A stretch of DNA of 64,000 nt from JAAYOS01 sp050950785 (lineage in GTDB: Bacteria; Bacillota; Clostridia; Oscillospirales; JAAYOS01), in assembly GCA_050950785.1 (NCBI GenBank), contig JBMNIG010000029.1, positions 80,266 through 144,265 of the forward strand, read 5' to 3'. Positions 35,253 through 43,618 of this stretch are shown piece by piece. Below the pieces are notes generated by a model. The model did not search any database, was not told where the DNA came from, and saw only the letters and a program-made list of their open reading frames with translations. A program made the position numbers and the translations under genes. The stretch's first letter is position 1, and every line of letters starts with the position of its first letter.

Positions 35253-35295
35253 GTGTTTCACTTTAACTTGCAATTTGCGATCAGAACAATTCCAG
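35253..35295 (+). repeat. Right IS30 inverted repeat and right direct repeat
   Basis: 35253-35278 is the right terminal inverted repeat; one base (G 35279) separates it from the second copy of ATCAGAACAATTCCAG at 35280-35295. Confidence 0.75.
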
Positions 35296-35381
35296 CAACA
35301 ATAATTGTAAATTATGGCTATAGGTGATATACTAATTGGAGTAACCACCACTAAATGTGAAAGTCATCAGGGGGGATTTGT

Positions 35382-36773
35382 TTGCTAAAAGACCTGATAT
35401 CAAAGTACCGTGATCAGCTGCATGAGCATACAGAACTGCGTGCTCAAGTTAACACAAACCGTGCGGTAACCTTGGTTGGAGGCAACCTCGTTACAAACTC
35501 ACGTTCGGACCAGAGTGGTGTGTCTGCAAGAATGTACAAAAACGGGGTATATGGATTTGCTTCCGGTGCGGAATACACCGACGAAAGCATCAGGGCAGTT
35601 CTTAAAGCAGCAGAGGAAAATGCTCTTTTTATGGACTCTCGTGTAAAGAAAAATAAAGGGCCACTGCCTAAAGTGGCGCCGGGCACAGTTAAACTTGATC
35701 GGGATGTTAACAACCCGGACCAGAAGCTATATATTGACTTTGCTCGTGAACTGGACAGCTATTTAGCAGAAAAGTATCCGAAGCTGGCAAGCAGGGTAGT
35801 CAATATACGGTCTGACTCAATGGAGAAGTTGTTGGTTGTAAGTGACGGACATAGCTCCCATTCACTTATGCCCCGGAGCTTTATCTATTTATTCTTTACC
35901 GCGGAAACTGCCGATGGCGCACCGGTAGAACTATACAAGGTTTTTGGGGGACGAGGATATTTTGATGAGAACTTCTCAAGCCTTGAGGATCTTTATCCGG
36001 GAATCGAGGAGCTCTACACCAATATCATGAAGAAGGCAGAAGGAGTATATCCTAACGCCGGCCACAAACAAGTGGTTATGCACCCAAACCTTGCCGGGAT
36101 CCTTGCGCACGAAGCGGTTGGCCACACCGTGGAAGCCGACCTTGTTCTCGGCGGTTCAGTTGCCGCTCACAACCTAAACAGACAAGTGGCAAGTGAAATC
36201 GTGACAATGGTCGACTTTGCTCACACCGCTCTTGGAGAGACAGCGCCGCTTCCTGTTTATGTTGATGATGAAGGCACCCCATGTGAAGATGCAGTTCTGA
36301 TAAAGGACGGAATCCTGACTGGCTATATGAATAGCAGAGAGACCGCGCAGCACTTTGGGATGAAACCACAGGGCAATGCAAGAGCGTATCTGTTTTCCGA
36401 TGAGCCCCTTATTCGCATGAGGAACACTGCCATCCTGCCCGGGAAGGATAAGCTTGAGGACATGATTGCTTCAATTGAAGATGGTTATTACCTGACGGAA
36501 ACAAATAACGGGCAGGCAGATACCACAGGTGAGTTTATGTTCGGAGTCTCGATGGGATATGAGATAAAGAACGGAAAACTTGGCAGGGCGATCCGTGACA
36601 CAACGATATCAGGTGTTGCCTTTGAAATGCTAAAAACGGTGGATATGCTTTCCGATGATATGATTTGGACCTGTTCGGGAATGTGCGGCAAAAAACAACC
36701 GATGCCCGTTGGAATGGGCGGTCCCGCCATCAGGTGCAGGGTCAACATCGGCGGAAGAGGTAGTGTAAAGTGA
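35382..36773 (+). CDS. tldD: Metalloprotease TldD
   Basis: The 463-aa product is the catalytic subunit of the TldD-TldE (PmbA) protease that degrades unfolded peptides and trims some ribosomal natural products. The zinc motif is LAHEAVGHTVEAD (H-E-x3-H). Further family motifs: VYVDDEGTP, GYMNSRETAQHFG, GNARAYLFSDEPLIRMRNT, FMFGVSMGYEIKNGKLGR, TCSGMCGKKQPMPVGMGGPAIR. The start is TTG 35382, set by SD GGGGGGA 8 nt upstream. Its partner pmbA is 1.9 kb away, separated by an insertion element; in relatives the pair is usually adjacent. Confidence 0.93.
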   Translation: MLKDLISKYRDQLHEHTELRAQVNTNRAVTLVGGNLVTNSRSDQSGVSARMYKNGVYGFASGAEYTDESIRAVLKAAEENALFMDSRVKKNKGPLPKVAPGTVKLDRDVNNPDQKLYIDFARELDSYLAEKYPKLASRVVNIRSDSMEKLLVVSDGHSSHSLMPRSFIYLFFTAETADGAPVELYKVFGGRGYFDENFSSLEDLYPGIEELYTNIMKKAEGVYPNAGHKQVVMHPNLAGILAHEAVGHTVEADLVLGGSVAAHNLNRQVASEIVTMVDFAHTALGETAPLPVYVDDEGTPCEDAVLIKDGILTGYMNSRETAQHFGMKPQGNARAYLFSDEPLIRMRNTAILPGKDKLEDMIASIEDGYYLTETNNGQADTTGEFMFGVSMGYEIKNGKLGRAIRDTTISGVAFEMLKTVDMLSDDMIWTCSGMCGKKQPMPVGMGGPAIRCRVNIGGRGSVK

Positions 36774-36855
36774 TATATGAAAAAGGTGGTTAAAGCAAGA
36801 GGTTGAAAAAGAACCCCTAATAACTCAAAAATGAGTTGATATAAAGCTCCCGCCA

Positions 36856-36979
36856 CCCTTGACAAACCCCCAAAAATAATGCTTAGACATCACAACCGAC
36901 GGCGAAGAACTCAAGAACAGCTAGAGTTCACCGTCGTTGGATGAGGCATTGTGACATTATTTTTGAGTGTTATCAAGGG
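36856..36979. repeat. 124-bp imperfect palindrome downstream of the transposase
   Basis: Outer arms CCCTTGACAAACCCCCAAAA... (36856) and the reverse complement of ...GAGTGTTATCAAGGG (to 36979) match over about 25 bp. The inner part pairs CGACGG / CCGTCG and GAACTC / GAGTTC around an 11-nt loop. It could be a transcription barrier at the 3' end of the transposase gene or a small mobile palindromic repeat. Confidence 0.7.
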
Positions 36980-37024
36980 CAAGTCCCTACGGGATGGCTT
37001 GGTCGTTTACCTCTGGCTCAGAAT

Positions 37025-38486
37025 CTAAGAACAGACACAGCCCTTGTCTTTTTGAAGTTGTAATTGCAGTATGGTTTGTTGTCCAAGGAAAATCAGCAGC
37101 TGCCATTTACCCGGCATGTTGTCAGCATCACGAAGCATATCAACGTTATTGAGAACTCTGTAATTGTTGGTCTTATGTGGGCGCAAGAAGTTGTAATAAG
37201 CAACCCAAAGTGCGACACTGTAGTTGGCACCATCAAAATTATCGTATCCACAAGTGACGCGATAAGAAGCCTTAAAAGTACGATTAAGGCGCTCGACGAT
37301 CTGCTTAAAAGGACGGAATTCAGTGGAAACCTCATCATCATTTGTAAGACCAATAACTTGAGTGATATCAAAGTGTAGTCCACCATTTTCTTCTTTAGCA
37401 AACTGTTGTGCTGCTAAAGGATAGGCACTATAACCGTCAGCAATGAAGTAAAACTTTTCGGGAATTTTTCTAAGATGCCTAAAGGCCATGCGCATGGCAA
37501 TAATGCATGGACCAACACCACGATTATCTGAGACTTGATACCCGATGATGGATCGTGAGATTGCATCCATAATAAACCAAATATAGCCTTTAAGGCCACG
37601 AACTTTGATATAGGTTTCGTCAGCCACCATAGTATTGGAGGCTTTGTAATCGTAATGGTCAACGAAAGGCTTAATGACAGTGGCAGCCGTTTTTGCATAG
37701 TTGGCCACCATGGTATGGGATACCTGAATGTTATATAGATCTCTAAGTGCCTGTGAAGTCTTGCGAAGGGAAAGTCCAAGGTTCACATGAAGAGTTAAGC
37801 AAAGAGACATGATGTAAGCATTGTTCTTGGTGAATTTCAAAGACGAGGCATTCTTGGGTAAGGAATCTAAATCCATGCTGAAGAAGTCTACGGTGAACTC
37901 GCGGTAGATATAATGGAGCTTATATTTGTTTTTGCCAAAATCTTCGAGATCCTTCGGATCAACTTTTTTAAGATTATGTAGGTAGTATGAGCATCTAGTA
38001 TTAACACATTTGTGTATGATGAAATGCTTACGGTCTTTCTTGTGAACAAGTGCATGTCCGCAATAAGGGCAACGCAGTTTAAGAGGTTGGTTGTACTTGT
38101 TTTCTGAACTAAATCGGGTCTGGCATACCTTGCAAAGCACTTGACCCTTGGAGCCATTATTCTTGTATAAATAAGGCGAAGGTGCACCGCAACGAGGGCA
38201 GTGGCACTCCTCCGGAATATCACATTTTTCTACGACGCCTAACCGGCTTGACAGTGTAGTTGTAACGTTCTTTGTAGTACTGGATAAGAAGAAGATAATC
38301 AACAATCTCATAGTTAATTACAACAGGAAGAATATCAGTTTTAAACTTTTGATATTTAGGGGAATGAGAATCGTCAAAGTTCCACTGCTTGAGTGGAATG
38401 AATTTTGCGATGAAACGCGTTAACCAACAAATTTGGTAATATTGGTATTGGATTAGAGTAAGTAAATAGGTTATAATTGAAGACAT
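37025..38486 (-). pseudogene. DDE transposase (IS240-like) split between two frames
   Basis: Translation starts at ATG 38486 (SD AAGGAT) and runs 88 codons to a TGA at 38220; the rest continues in another frame to 37025. The first part ends KPVRRRRKM; the second contains VEKCDIPEECHCPRCG, two zinc ribbons (CPRC...CKVC and CPYC...C), a DDE core (MVADETYIKVRG, FIADGYSAYP, FKQIVERLNRTFKASYR) and PHKTNN. Removing one A from the run AGAAAAATG near 38227 would join them as one protein of about 450 aa. This is either a recent one-base insertion or a site of slippage. The DDE residues themselves are intact. Confidence 0.75.
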
Positions 38487-38561
38487 AACAATGACATCCT
38501 TTCAGGGATTTTTGGTGTGTGGTAACTTCAATTATAACTGAAAATGGGGGGTCATTGTTAT
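38470..38561 (-). promoter_or_regulatory. Two crossing inverted repeats over the transposase start, with embedded -10
   Basis: On the minus strand ATAACAATGAC (38561-38551) pairs with GTCATTGTTAT (38495-38485), and GTTATAATTGAAG (38538-38526) pairs with CTTCAATTATAAC (38482-38470), both perfectly. The order A1-B1-A2-B2 would give a pseudoknot or two alternative stems. A2 runs into the start codon at 38486. TATAAT (38536-38531) lies inside B1, so RNA started there lacks A1 and B1. Confidence 0.6.
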
Positions 38562-38664
38562 TTTTATGTAAAAAAAATCAGAAAACCCTTGAAAATAAAG
38601 GGTTATTCCAAAAAAAAGGAGTGTCAGACTTGACACTACCGCGGAAGATAAGGAGGGAGCTCTT

Positions 38665-39963
38665 ATGAAAACAAACCGTGAAATTGCGGAGTATACGCTG
38701 GAGGCTTTGAAAAAAGCAGGTGCCGACCATGCGCAGTGCATCGTGGCAAACGGTAATGTTGACGAAATCAACGCTGACGGCGGAGAGTTTAGCCTCATGC
38801 GTACACTTTTCAACAGTTCTATTTCAATGAAGGCTCTCAAGGACGGAAAGAAAGGAACGATTTCCGTCAACAAGGTTGACAAGGAGACTATTGATGCAGC
38901 GGTCAAGGATTGTATCGCAGCAGCAGAGTCCTCAGTTGCCGATGAAGCGGAAAGCATCGCACAATTAGATAGAAATGAGAGCTTTACGGTCGGTGTTTTA
39001 CAACCGGATCGTGATAAACTCTTTGACAGGCTCCAAGAGTATCTTCAGGATGTAAAAAATGAATATCCCAAGATAATAATGGAGCAGCTGATATCTTCCT
39101 ACACACGCGGCACCCAACTATTGATGAACACAAATGGCGTGGAATACAGCTACGATTATGGTGGATATGACATCAGCGCAATGTTTTCGGCCCACGAAGG
39201 AGAGAAATCATCATCATTTGTCGGTTATGGCGGTGACATCAAAAACCTTGACCAAAGGCTAATTGATTTTGGGATGATGAGAACTCTTCTTGCCGAAAGT
39301 GAGCGTCAGCTGGATACAAAGCCGGTAGAGGGCAAGTTTGTCGGGAAGGTAGTGATTACACCCGCTTGTCTTGACAGCATACTGATGACGATTTTCCGAA
39401 ACTTCATTTCGGACACAACACTTATTGATGGCACAAGTCCATGGAAAAGCAAGCTCGATCAAAAGGTTGCGTCTGACAAGTTGTCTATTTCTACTGTCCC
39501 CCTTGATGAACGCGTAGTATGCGGCGAAAGGTTTACAGGTGAGGGCTATAGAAGTGAGAATATGGAAATAATAAGCGACGGCGTTTTGAAAAACTTTCTT
39601 TTGACAGAGTATGGTGCCAGAAAGACCGGTTTTACAAGAGCCAAGAACCTAAGCCACAACTTGTGGGTACGTCCCGGGGATGTCACACATGATGAAATCA
39701 TAAGTACGATAGATCGCGGTATCCTTTTAAATAGGTTCTCCGGTGGCCGTCCCGGAACAAGCGGTGATTTTTCAGGAGTTGCAAAAAACAGCTTCCTGAT
39801 CGAGAACGGCAAAGTTACTGCTGCAATTAGTGAGACGATGATAAGCGGCAATCTTGCCGAAATGCTAAACAATGTTGTTGCTATTTCCTCCGACACAGTA
39901 TGCGATGGTGTGTCCATACTGCCGTGGATTGCGTTTGATGGTATTACCATCTCAGGCAAGTAA
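38665..39963 (+). CDS. pmbA: TldE/PmbA, partner subunit of the TldD protease
   Basis: The 432-aa product matches PmbA: N-terminal region (NREIAEYTLEALKKAGADHAQCIVANG), VVITPACLDSILMTIFRNFISDTTLIDGTSPWKSKLDQKVASDKLSI (read in parts), GVLKNFLLTEYGARKTG, and the C-terminal SGNLAEMLNNVVAISSDT. It lacks the zinc HExxxH of TldD, as expected. SD AAGGAGG 8 nt before ATG. It is probably co-functional with tldD, now separated by the inserted element. Confidence 0.92.
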   Translation: MKTNREIAEYTLEALKKAGADHAQCIVANGNVDEINADGGEFSLMRTLFNSSISMKALKDGKKGTISVNKVDKETIDAAVKDCIAAAESSVADEAESIAQLDRNESFTVGVLQPDRDKLFDRLQEYLQDVKNEYPKIIMEQLISSYTRGTQLLMNTNGVEYSYDYGGYDISAMFSAHEGEKSSSFVGYGGDIKNLDQRLIDFGMMRTLLAESERQLDTKPVEGKFVGKVVITPACLDSILMTIFRNFISDTTLIDGTSPWKSKLDQKVASDKLSISTVPLDERVVCGERFTGEGYRSENMEIISDGVLKNFLLTEYGARKTGFTRAKNLSHNLWVRPGDVTHDEIISTIDRGILLNRFSGGRPGTSGDFSGVAKNSFLIENGKVTAAISETMISGNLAEMLNNVVAISSDTVCDGVSILPWIAFDGITISGK

Positions 39964-39992
39964 CACTCTATCCTTGTTTTTTGAGACGAAAA

Positions 39993-40034
39993 AAGGGACT
40001 GTTGCTCCGTATTCAAGGGGAGAAACAGTCCCTT
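39993..40034 (-). terminator. Terminator between pmbA and the DUF503 gene
   Basis: Perfect 11-bp stem AAGGGACTGTT / AACAGTCCCTT with a further CTCC/GGAG pairing inside. On the minus strand it is followed by a run of T, so it best serves the DUF503 gene, and it may also stop pmbA. Confidence 0.75.
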
Positions 40035-40115
40035 AAAGCATATGTCTCATTTCCAATCGATATTGGCCGGGTTTGGAAACTATCGTAGGACGCGGGGGAT
40101 AGGCTGGTAACAGCG

Positions 40116-40397
40116 TTATCTGAGTTCCCGCCGGATCTCAATAATCTCAGCGTCAGTATTTCCCTCGATAAATGATAGTACCGAGTCAATAATACTATCT
40201 GCATGTGATACACTGCCGGCGACACAAGCGAGCCCTAGCACAATAGTCTGATGCACATCCTGCTCGTCTATCTCAGCAATCGAAATATTGAACTTTTTCT
40301 TTACTCTATCGATCAAGCTTTTTACAACCATGCGTTTTTCTTTCAAAGAATGGACCCAAGGTGCGTAAAGCTTAATGGTCGCCGCTTCAATGATCAT
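40116..40397 (-). CDS. DUF503 protein (YlxP-like)
   Basis: The 93-aa product matches DUF503: MIIEAATIKLYAPWVHSLKEKRMVVKSLIDRVKKKFN, then SIAEIDEQDVHQTIVLGLACVAG and a C-terminal EIIEIRREL. The family is small and widespread in Firmicutes, often in the nusA-infB-rbfA region; it is outside that context here. No biochemical role is firmly known. SD AAAGGA lies 11 nt upstream of the ATG, within the sequence directly abutting an IS200/IS605-like right end. Confidence 0.85.
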   Translation of the reverse strand: MIIEAATIKLYAPWVHSLKEKRMVVKSLIDRVKKKFNISIAEIDEQDVHQTIVLGLACVAGSVSHADSIIDSVLSFIEGNTDAEIIEIRRELR

Positions 40398-40415
40398 GCC
40401 GTGATTTTTCCTTTC

Positions 40416-40663
40416 TTGACACTCCCCACAACTAAAGCCATGGGATTCTTTAGTGGTAGTCGGAAGTTCGTTTCCGCTATCCTTAGTTCCAAAAGTAGTG
40501 TGCCATCATCCTTCCTAAGACAGTGCATATAGCATCTTAGGCTGGCAGACTATCCCTCATCGCTACTCCATCTGCCACAGGATCTGCATGATAAGTATAG
40601 TCGGGGAATTTCTAAAAACCAATGGTGGTTTCGATATGTCCATATATTCGATATGTCCATATA
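40416..40663 (-). ncRNA. Orphan omega-RNA-like right end of an IS200/IS605-type element
   Basis: Read on the minus strand the segment ends CCCATGGCTTTAGTTGTGGG then GAGTGTCAA. The hairpin forms 8 pairs only as minus-strand RNA (three G-U pairs), so the RNA is on that strand. Upstream are further stems: CCTAAGA/TCTTAGG (40535-40541 and 40514-40520) and CGGAA/TTCCG (40461-40476). The terminal TCAA (40419-40416) equals the right-end cleavage tetranucleotide known for IS608. This pattern is typical of tnpB 3' regions that make omega RNA. No tnpA or tnpB is present. It fills the gap between DUF503 and DUF2804. Confidence 0.6.
40631..40663. repeat. Short perfect direct repeat
   Basis: TCGATATGTCCATATA occurs twice (40631-40646 and 40648-40663), one base apart, next to the stop codon of the DUF2804 gene. 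Confidence 0.85.
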
Positions 40664-40669
40664 GTTAAG

Positions 40670-41731
40670 TCACCATCTGTTTTTAACTTTCTCCGCAAAA
40701 CCGATAAAGTCTTTGATTGAAATTATTTTTCCATCATCAAGGACAGCATTTCCCGAAAATCTTCCGAAAACCTGGTGCTGGTCTGATTTTATCACAACTA
40801 CGCTTGTACAGGATGCCCTGTCGATTATCGGCTCAAACTCCATTTCGAAACGTTTATCGTCGCTTGTGAAAGTCCATTTCTTCAAGTAATCTTCTTTTCC
40901 CTTTTCCTTTAACGGGATATTGAAGCTTACATTGCTCAACTTATGGGCTTTGCCATCATAAAAAAGCATGTTTTCTGTTGCTGCAGAGGTGTCTCCAAAA
41001 CCGTAACCGATGTTGAATCCGAAGGGGACACCATCAACTGTTCCTGACGCGCTGCCCCAATACCAGGTATTACTGTATGTCCATACTCCTCGTCCCCAGT
41101 CGAGCACTGCAAAAGAATCCTCAGGACTGAAGACATATTCTGCCTCACCCAATTTTACAACACCTTCTGCAGTCATGCAATTAATTTTCTGATTGAAATA
41201 GAAATGCCCTTTTCTTCTAAATGGAGTTGCAATGACCATGCTTTCTTCGGGTTCGTTGTCAAGTGTTATCAGCCCTGATATTGGTTTGCCTTCATAAAAG
41301 GGATCCATTTGAAAATCAAGAATTCGTTTTCCATCCTGATGACAGAAACTGATCCTGTAGTTTTTGCCCATTACACTGACATTGCCTGTGGATGAAGAGG
41401 ATGGCAGATTTTTTTTGCCCATGGTCAGTATCTGCATGAGACTTACTGTTTTTTGCCAGGGTTCATCGAAATTTAGAAACGTTATTGAATCTAATCCCAT
41501 ATATGAGTTGTCAGCTATCGTCAATGCAACGGCGTAGTGATCGTTAGCTATCAAATAGTAATCCCATTCCTTGATTCGCAATTTGTTGGCCCTGATGTCA
41601 TTGCGATTGTAGACTGGCAAAAGCTTTCTTGCATATCCTGCGACTTTGAGGTTGCCCCTATCGTCCAGTAATGGTGTAGATTTGGTAATTTCATTTTGCA
41701 CCGGCAAAGACTTAGTGACAGTGTTTGACAT
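40670..41731 (-). CDS. DUF2804 domain protein
   Basis: The 353-aa product matches DUF2804 (TPLLDDRGNLKVAGYARKLLPVYNRNDIRA, WDYYLIANDHYAVALTIADNSYMGLDSI, AVLDWGRGVWTYSNTWYWGSASG, GFNIGYGFGDTSAATENM). This all-beta family resembles carotenoid/attH-like lipocalin folds and its function is unknown. No signal peptide. ATG 41731 is preferred because GAAGGGGGA lies 7 nt upstream; an in-frame TTG at 41749 would take the SD into the coding region. It stands alone between mobile remnants and the fatty-acid operon. Confidence 0.85.
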   Translation of the reverse strand: MSNTVTKSLPVQNEITKSTPLLDDRGNLKVAGYARKLLPVYNRNDIRANKLRIKEWDYYLIANDHYAVALTIADNSYMGLDSITFLNFDEPWQKTVSLMQILTMGKKNLPSSSSTGNVSVMGKNYRISFCHQDGKRILDFQMDPFYEGKPISGLITLDNEPEESMVIATPFRRKGHFYFNQKINCMTAEGVVKLGEAEYVFSPEDSFAVLDWGRGVWTYSNTWYWGSASGTVDGVPFGFNIGYGFGDTSAATENMLFYDGKAHKLSNVSFNIPLKEKGKEDYLKKWTFTSDDKRFEMEFEPIIDRASCTSVVVIKSDQHQVFGRFSGNAVLDDGKIISIKDFIGFAEKVKNRW

Positions 41732-41857
41732 ATAAATTCCCCCTTCCAAAGCTTAGAAATAAAGTTGTAGGTCATGCACATAGATAAATTAAAAAATGCC
41801 AGACTATTTATCAATTATACCATAAATATGTATATTTACAAGCAAACTAATACAAGA

Positions 41858-41902
41858 GGACGGTCCTACTGTGCATTTTCCTTGTGCAAAGAAGAACCGT
41901 CC
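41858..41902 (-). terminator. Hairpin repeat at the end of the fatty-acid operon
   Basis: GGACGGTCCT pairs with AGAACCGTCC (one mismatch) around a 25-nt loop, 30 bp past the accA stop. The core ACGGTTCTT is shared with repeats at 53.06 kb and 62.3 kb, so this is a repeat family that may also act as terminator. Confidence 0.55.
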
Positions 41903-41931
41903 CCTTGTGTCTGTATTCTTCGTCATGGTTG

Positions 41932-42696
41932 TCAACCGAGGGAGCGATAGCGATTATAGCGCTGAGTGGCGAGCTCTTCACCCGAAAGGGCGCCGAGTTG
42001 CTTAAGAGCTGTTGACAGCTCATTGCGAATTATGTGAAATGTGCTTTTGGGCAGAGACTCGCTGATCACCTTATCAACTACACCGAACTTTAGCATATCT
42101 TTTGCGGTGAGCTTTAGGTTTTCCGCCGCCCTGTCAGCCAACTTCGGGTCTTTGTAGAGAATTGAAGCACAGCCCTCGGGAGAGATGACCGAGTAGACTG
42201 CTTTCTCAAGCATCCAAACCTCATTTGCAACTGCGAGCGCCAATGCACCACCGCTGCCGCCTTCGCCTATCAAAATAGTTATGATCGGTGTCTGAAGATC
42301 CATCATTTCCATGAGGTTTTCAGCAATTGCCTGGCCCTGTCCGCGTTCTTCAGCACCAATTCCACAGTACGCACCTGAAGTGTCTACAAAGCAGATCACA
42401 GGCCGGTGAAATTTCTCGGCTTGTTTCATGAGGCGAAGTGCTTTTCGATAACCTTCGGGATTCGCTGAGCCGAAATTGCGTTCAATGCGTGATTTGGTGT
42501 CTTGGCCCTTTTCAATTGCAATCACGGTTACAGTCATATTACCGATTCGTGCAAGGCCGCCTATTATAGCTTTATCGTCAGCAAAGCGGCGGTCACCATG
42601 CAGTTCTATGAAATCTGTAAAGACATTGTTTATAAAATCCAAACCGGTACTGCGACCTTTGGCCCTTGCAGCATATACATATTCAATAGCTTTCAT
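41932..42696 (-). CDS. accA: Acetyl-CoA carboxylase carboxyltransferase subunit alpha
   Basis: The 254-aa product, with AccD, moves the carboxyl group from biotin to acetyl-CoA to make malonyl-CoA. Motifs: IGGLARIGNMTVTVIAIEKGQDTKSRIERNFGSANPEGYRKALRLM (in parts), FVDTSGAYCGIGAEERGQGQAIAENL, ILIGEGGSGGALALAVANEVWMLE, YSVISPEGCASILYKD. The N-terminal helical region is short, as in many Firmicutes. It is the last gene of the operon. Confidence 0.95.
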   Translation of the reverse strand: MKAIEYVYAARAKGRSTGLDFINNVFTDFIELHGDRRFADDKAIIGGLARIGNMTVTVIAIEKGQDTKSRIERNFGSANPEGYRKALRLMKQAEKFHRPVICFVDTSGAYCGIGAEERGQGQAIAENLMEMMDLQTPIITILIGEGGSGGALALAVANEVWMLEKAVYSVISPEGCASILYKDPKLADRAAENLKLTAKDMLKFGVVDKVISESLPKSTFHIIRNELSTALKQLGALSGEELATQRYNRYRSLG

Positions 42697-42732
42697 GATT
42701 TAACCTTACCCTTTGATTGGATCCTTTCTGGT

Positions 42733-43578
42733 TCAAGAGTGCATCCAAAGTAGTTTACCAATGGTTTTTCTCAGTTCGGTCCGCTTTACGATTGCATCAA
42801 TAAAGCCTTTTTCCAAAAGGAACTCAGCTTTTTGAAAACCAGCGGGCAGCTTCTGCCTTGTTGTCTGAGCAATAACGCGGGGTCCTGCAAAGCAGATGAG
42901 TGCATCGGGTTCAGAAAGAATAATGTCCCCGGCCATGGCAAAGGATGCTGTTACCCCACCTGTAGTCGGATTAGTCAGTACGGCGATGTAAAGAAGTCCT
43001 GATTTGCTGTGTTTGGAAACAGCACCGCTCGTCTTTGCCATTTGCATCAAAGAGAGGATACCCTCCTGCATACGGGCGCCACCTGAAACCGTAAACCCGA
43101 CAACCGGCAGCTTTTGTTCTATTGCAGTTTCAAATAGCCTTGTTATCTTTTCGCCGACAACTGTACCCATACTTCCCATCATAAAGTTTTTCTCCATCAC
43201 AAAAACTGCACAGCGAACACCAGCTATTGAGCACAGCCCTGTCACAACAGCTTCATTTTCTGAAGAGGCAAGTTTAGCATGCTTGAGCTTCTTTTCATAG
43301 TCGGGAAATCCAATCACATTTGTGGACTGCATATCTCGATCGACCTCTGTGAAGCTGTCTTTGTCCGCTATAAGATGGAGCCGCATACGCGCGTTGATAT
43401 AAAAATGGTATCCGCACTTGGAGCAAACATTTGCGTTGTCTGATAACTCATCTGTTATCATTGCTTTTTTACAAGACGGACAGTATGTGAACATTTCATC
43501 CGGAATCGATGGAGTCCGTTTTTTACCGTTTTTCAAAATGAACTCAAGTTCGTTGCGTGGTTTTTTGAATTGAAACAT
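42733..43578 (-). CDS. accD: Acetyl-CoA carboxylase carboxyltransferase subunit beta
   Basis: The 281-aa product has the N-terminal zinc ribbon (TYCPSCKKAM...NVCSKCGYHF) and the crotonase-fold core (AVVTGLCSIAGVRCAVFVMEKNFMMGSMGTVVGEKITRLFE in parts, SGGARMQEGILSLMQMAKTS, LTNPTTGGVTASFAMAGDI, FAGPRVIAQTTRQKLP). It pairs with AccA. It lies 36 bp upstream of accA. Confidence 0.95.
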   Translation of the reverse strand: MFQFKKPRNELEFILKNGKKRTPSIPDEMFTYCPSCKKAMITDELSDNANVCSKCGYHFYINARMRLHLIADKDSFTEVDRDMQSTNVIGFPDYEKKLKHAKLASSENEAVVTGLCSIAGVRCAVFVMEKNFMMGSMGTVVGEKITRLFETAIEQKLPVVGFTVSGGARMQEGILSLMQMAKTSGAVSKHSKSGLLYIAVLTNPTTGGVTASFAMAGDIILSEPDALICFAGPRVIAQTTRQKLPAGFQKAEFLLEKGFIDAIVKRTELRKTIGKLLWMHS

Positions 43579-43618
43579 TGTCTACTCCGTTTCACTTGAT
43601 TGAGTGCTAAAATCTTTC

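Larger units (their letters stand above)
33964..35279 (+). mobile_element. IS30-family insertion sequence
   Basis: Terminal inverted repeats of 26 bp (33964-33989 and 35253-35278; 19 of 26 positions match, ending in GAAACAC on the inner side) enclose one intact transposase gene. A 16-bp direct repeat flanks the element. It lies between the UPF0210 gene and tldD and breaks no recognisable gene. Confidence 0.85.
36812..38607 (-). mobile_element. IS240-like DDE insertion element between tldD and pmbA (ends approximate)
   Basis: The element carries a frame-interrupted transposase on the minus strand. Weakly matching terminal sequences (AACCCCTAATAACTC at the left; AACCCTTTATTTTCAAGGG read inward at the right) suggest these limits, but neither inverted repeats nor a target duplication could be fixed with certainty. 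It separates tldD from pmbA. Confidence 0.5.

Noticed and set aside
38220..38240. Programmed -1 frameshift in the IS240-like transposase
   Set aside because: The second frame is +1 relative to the first, and the -1 frame meets a stop at once.
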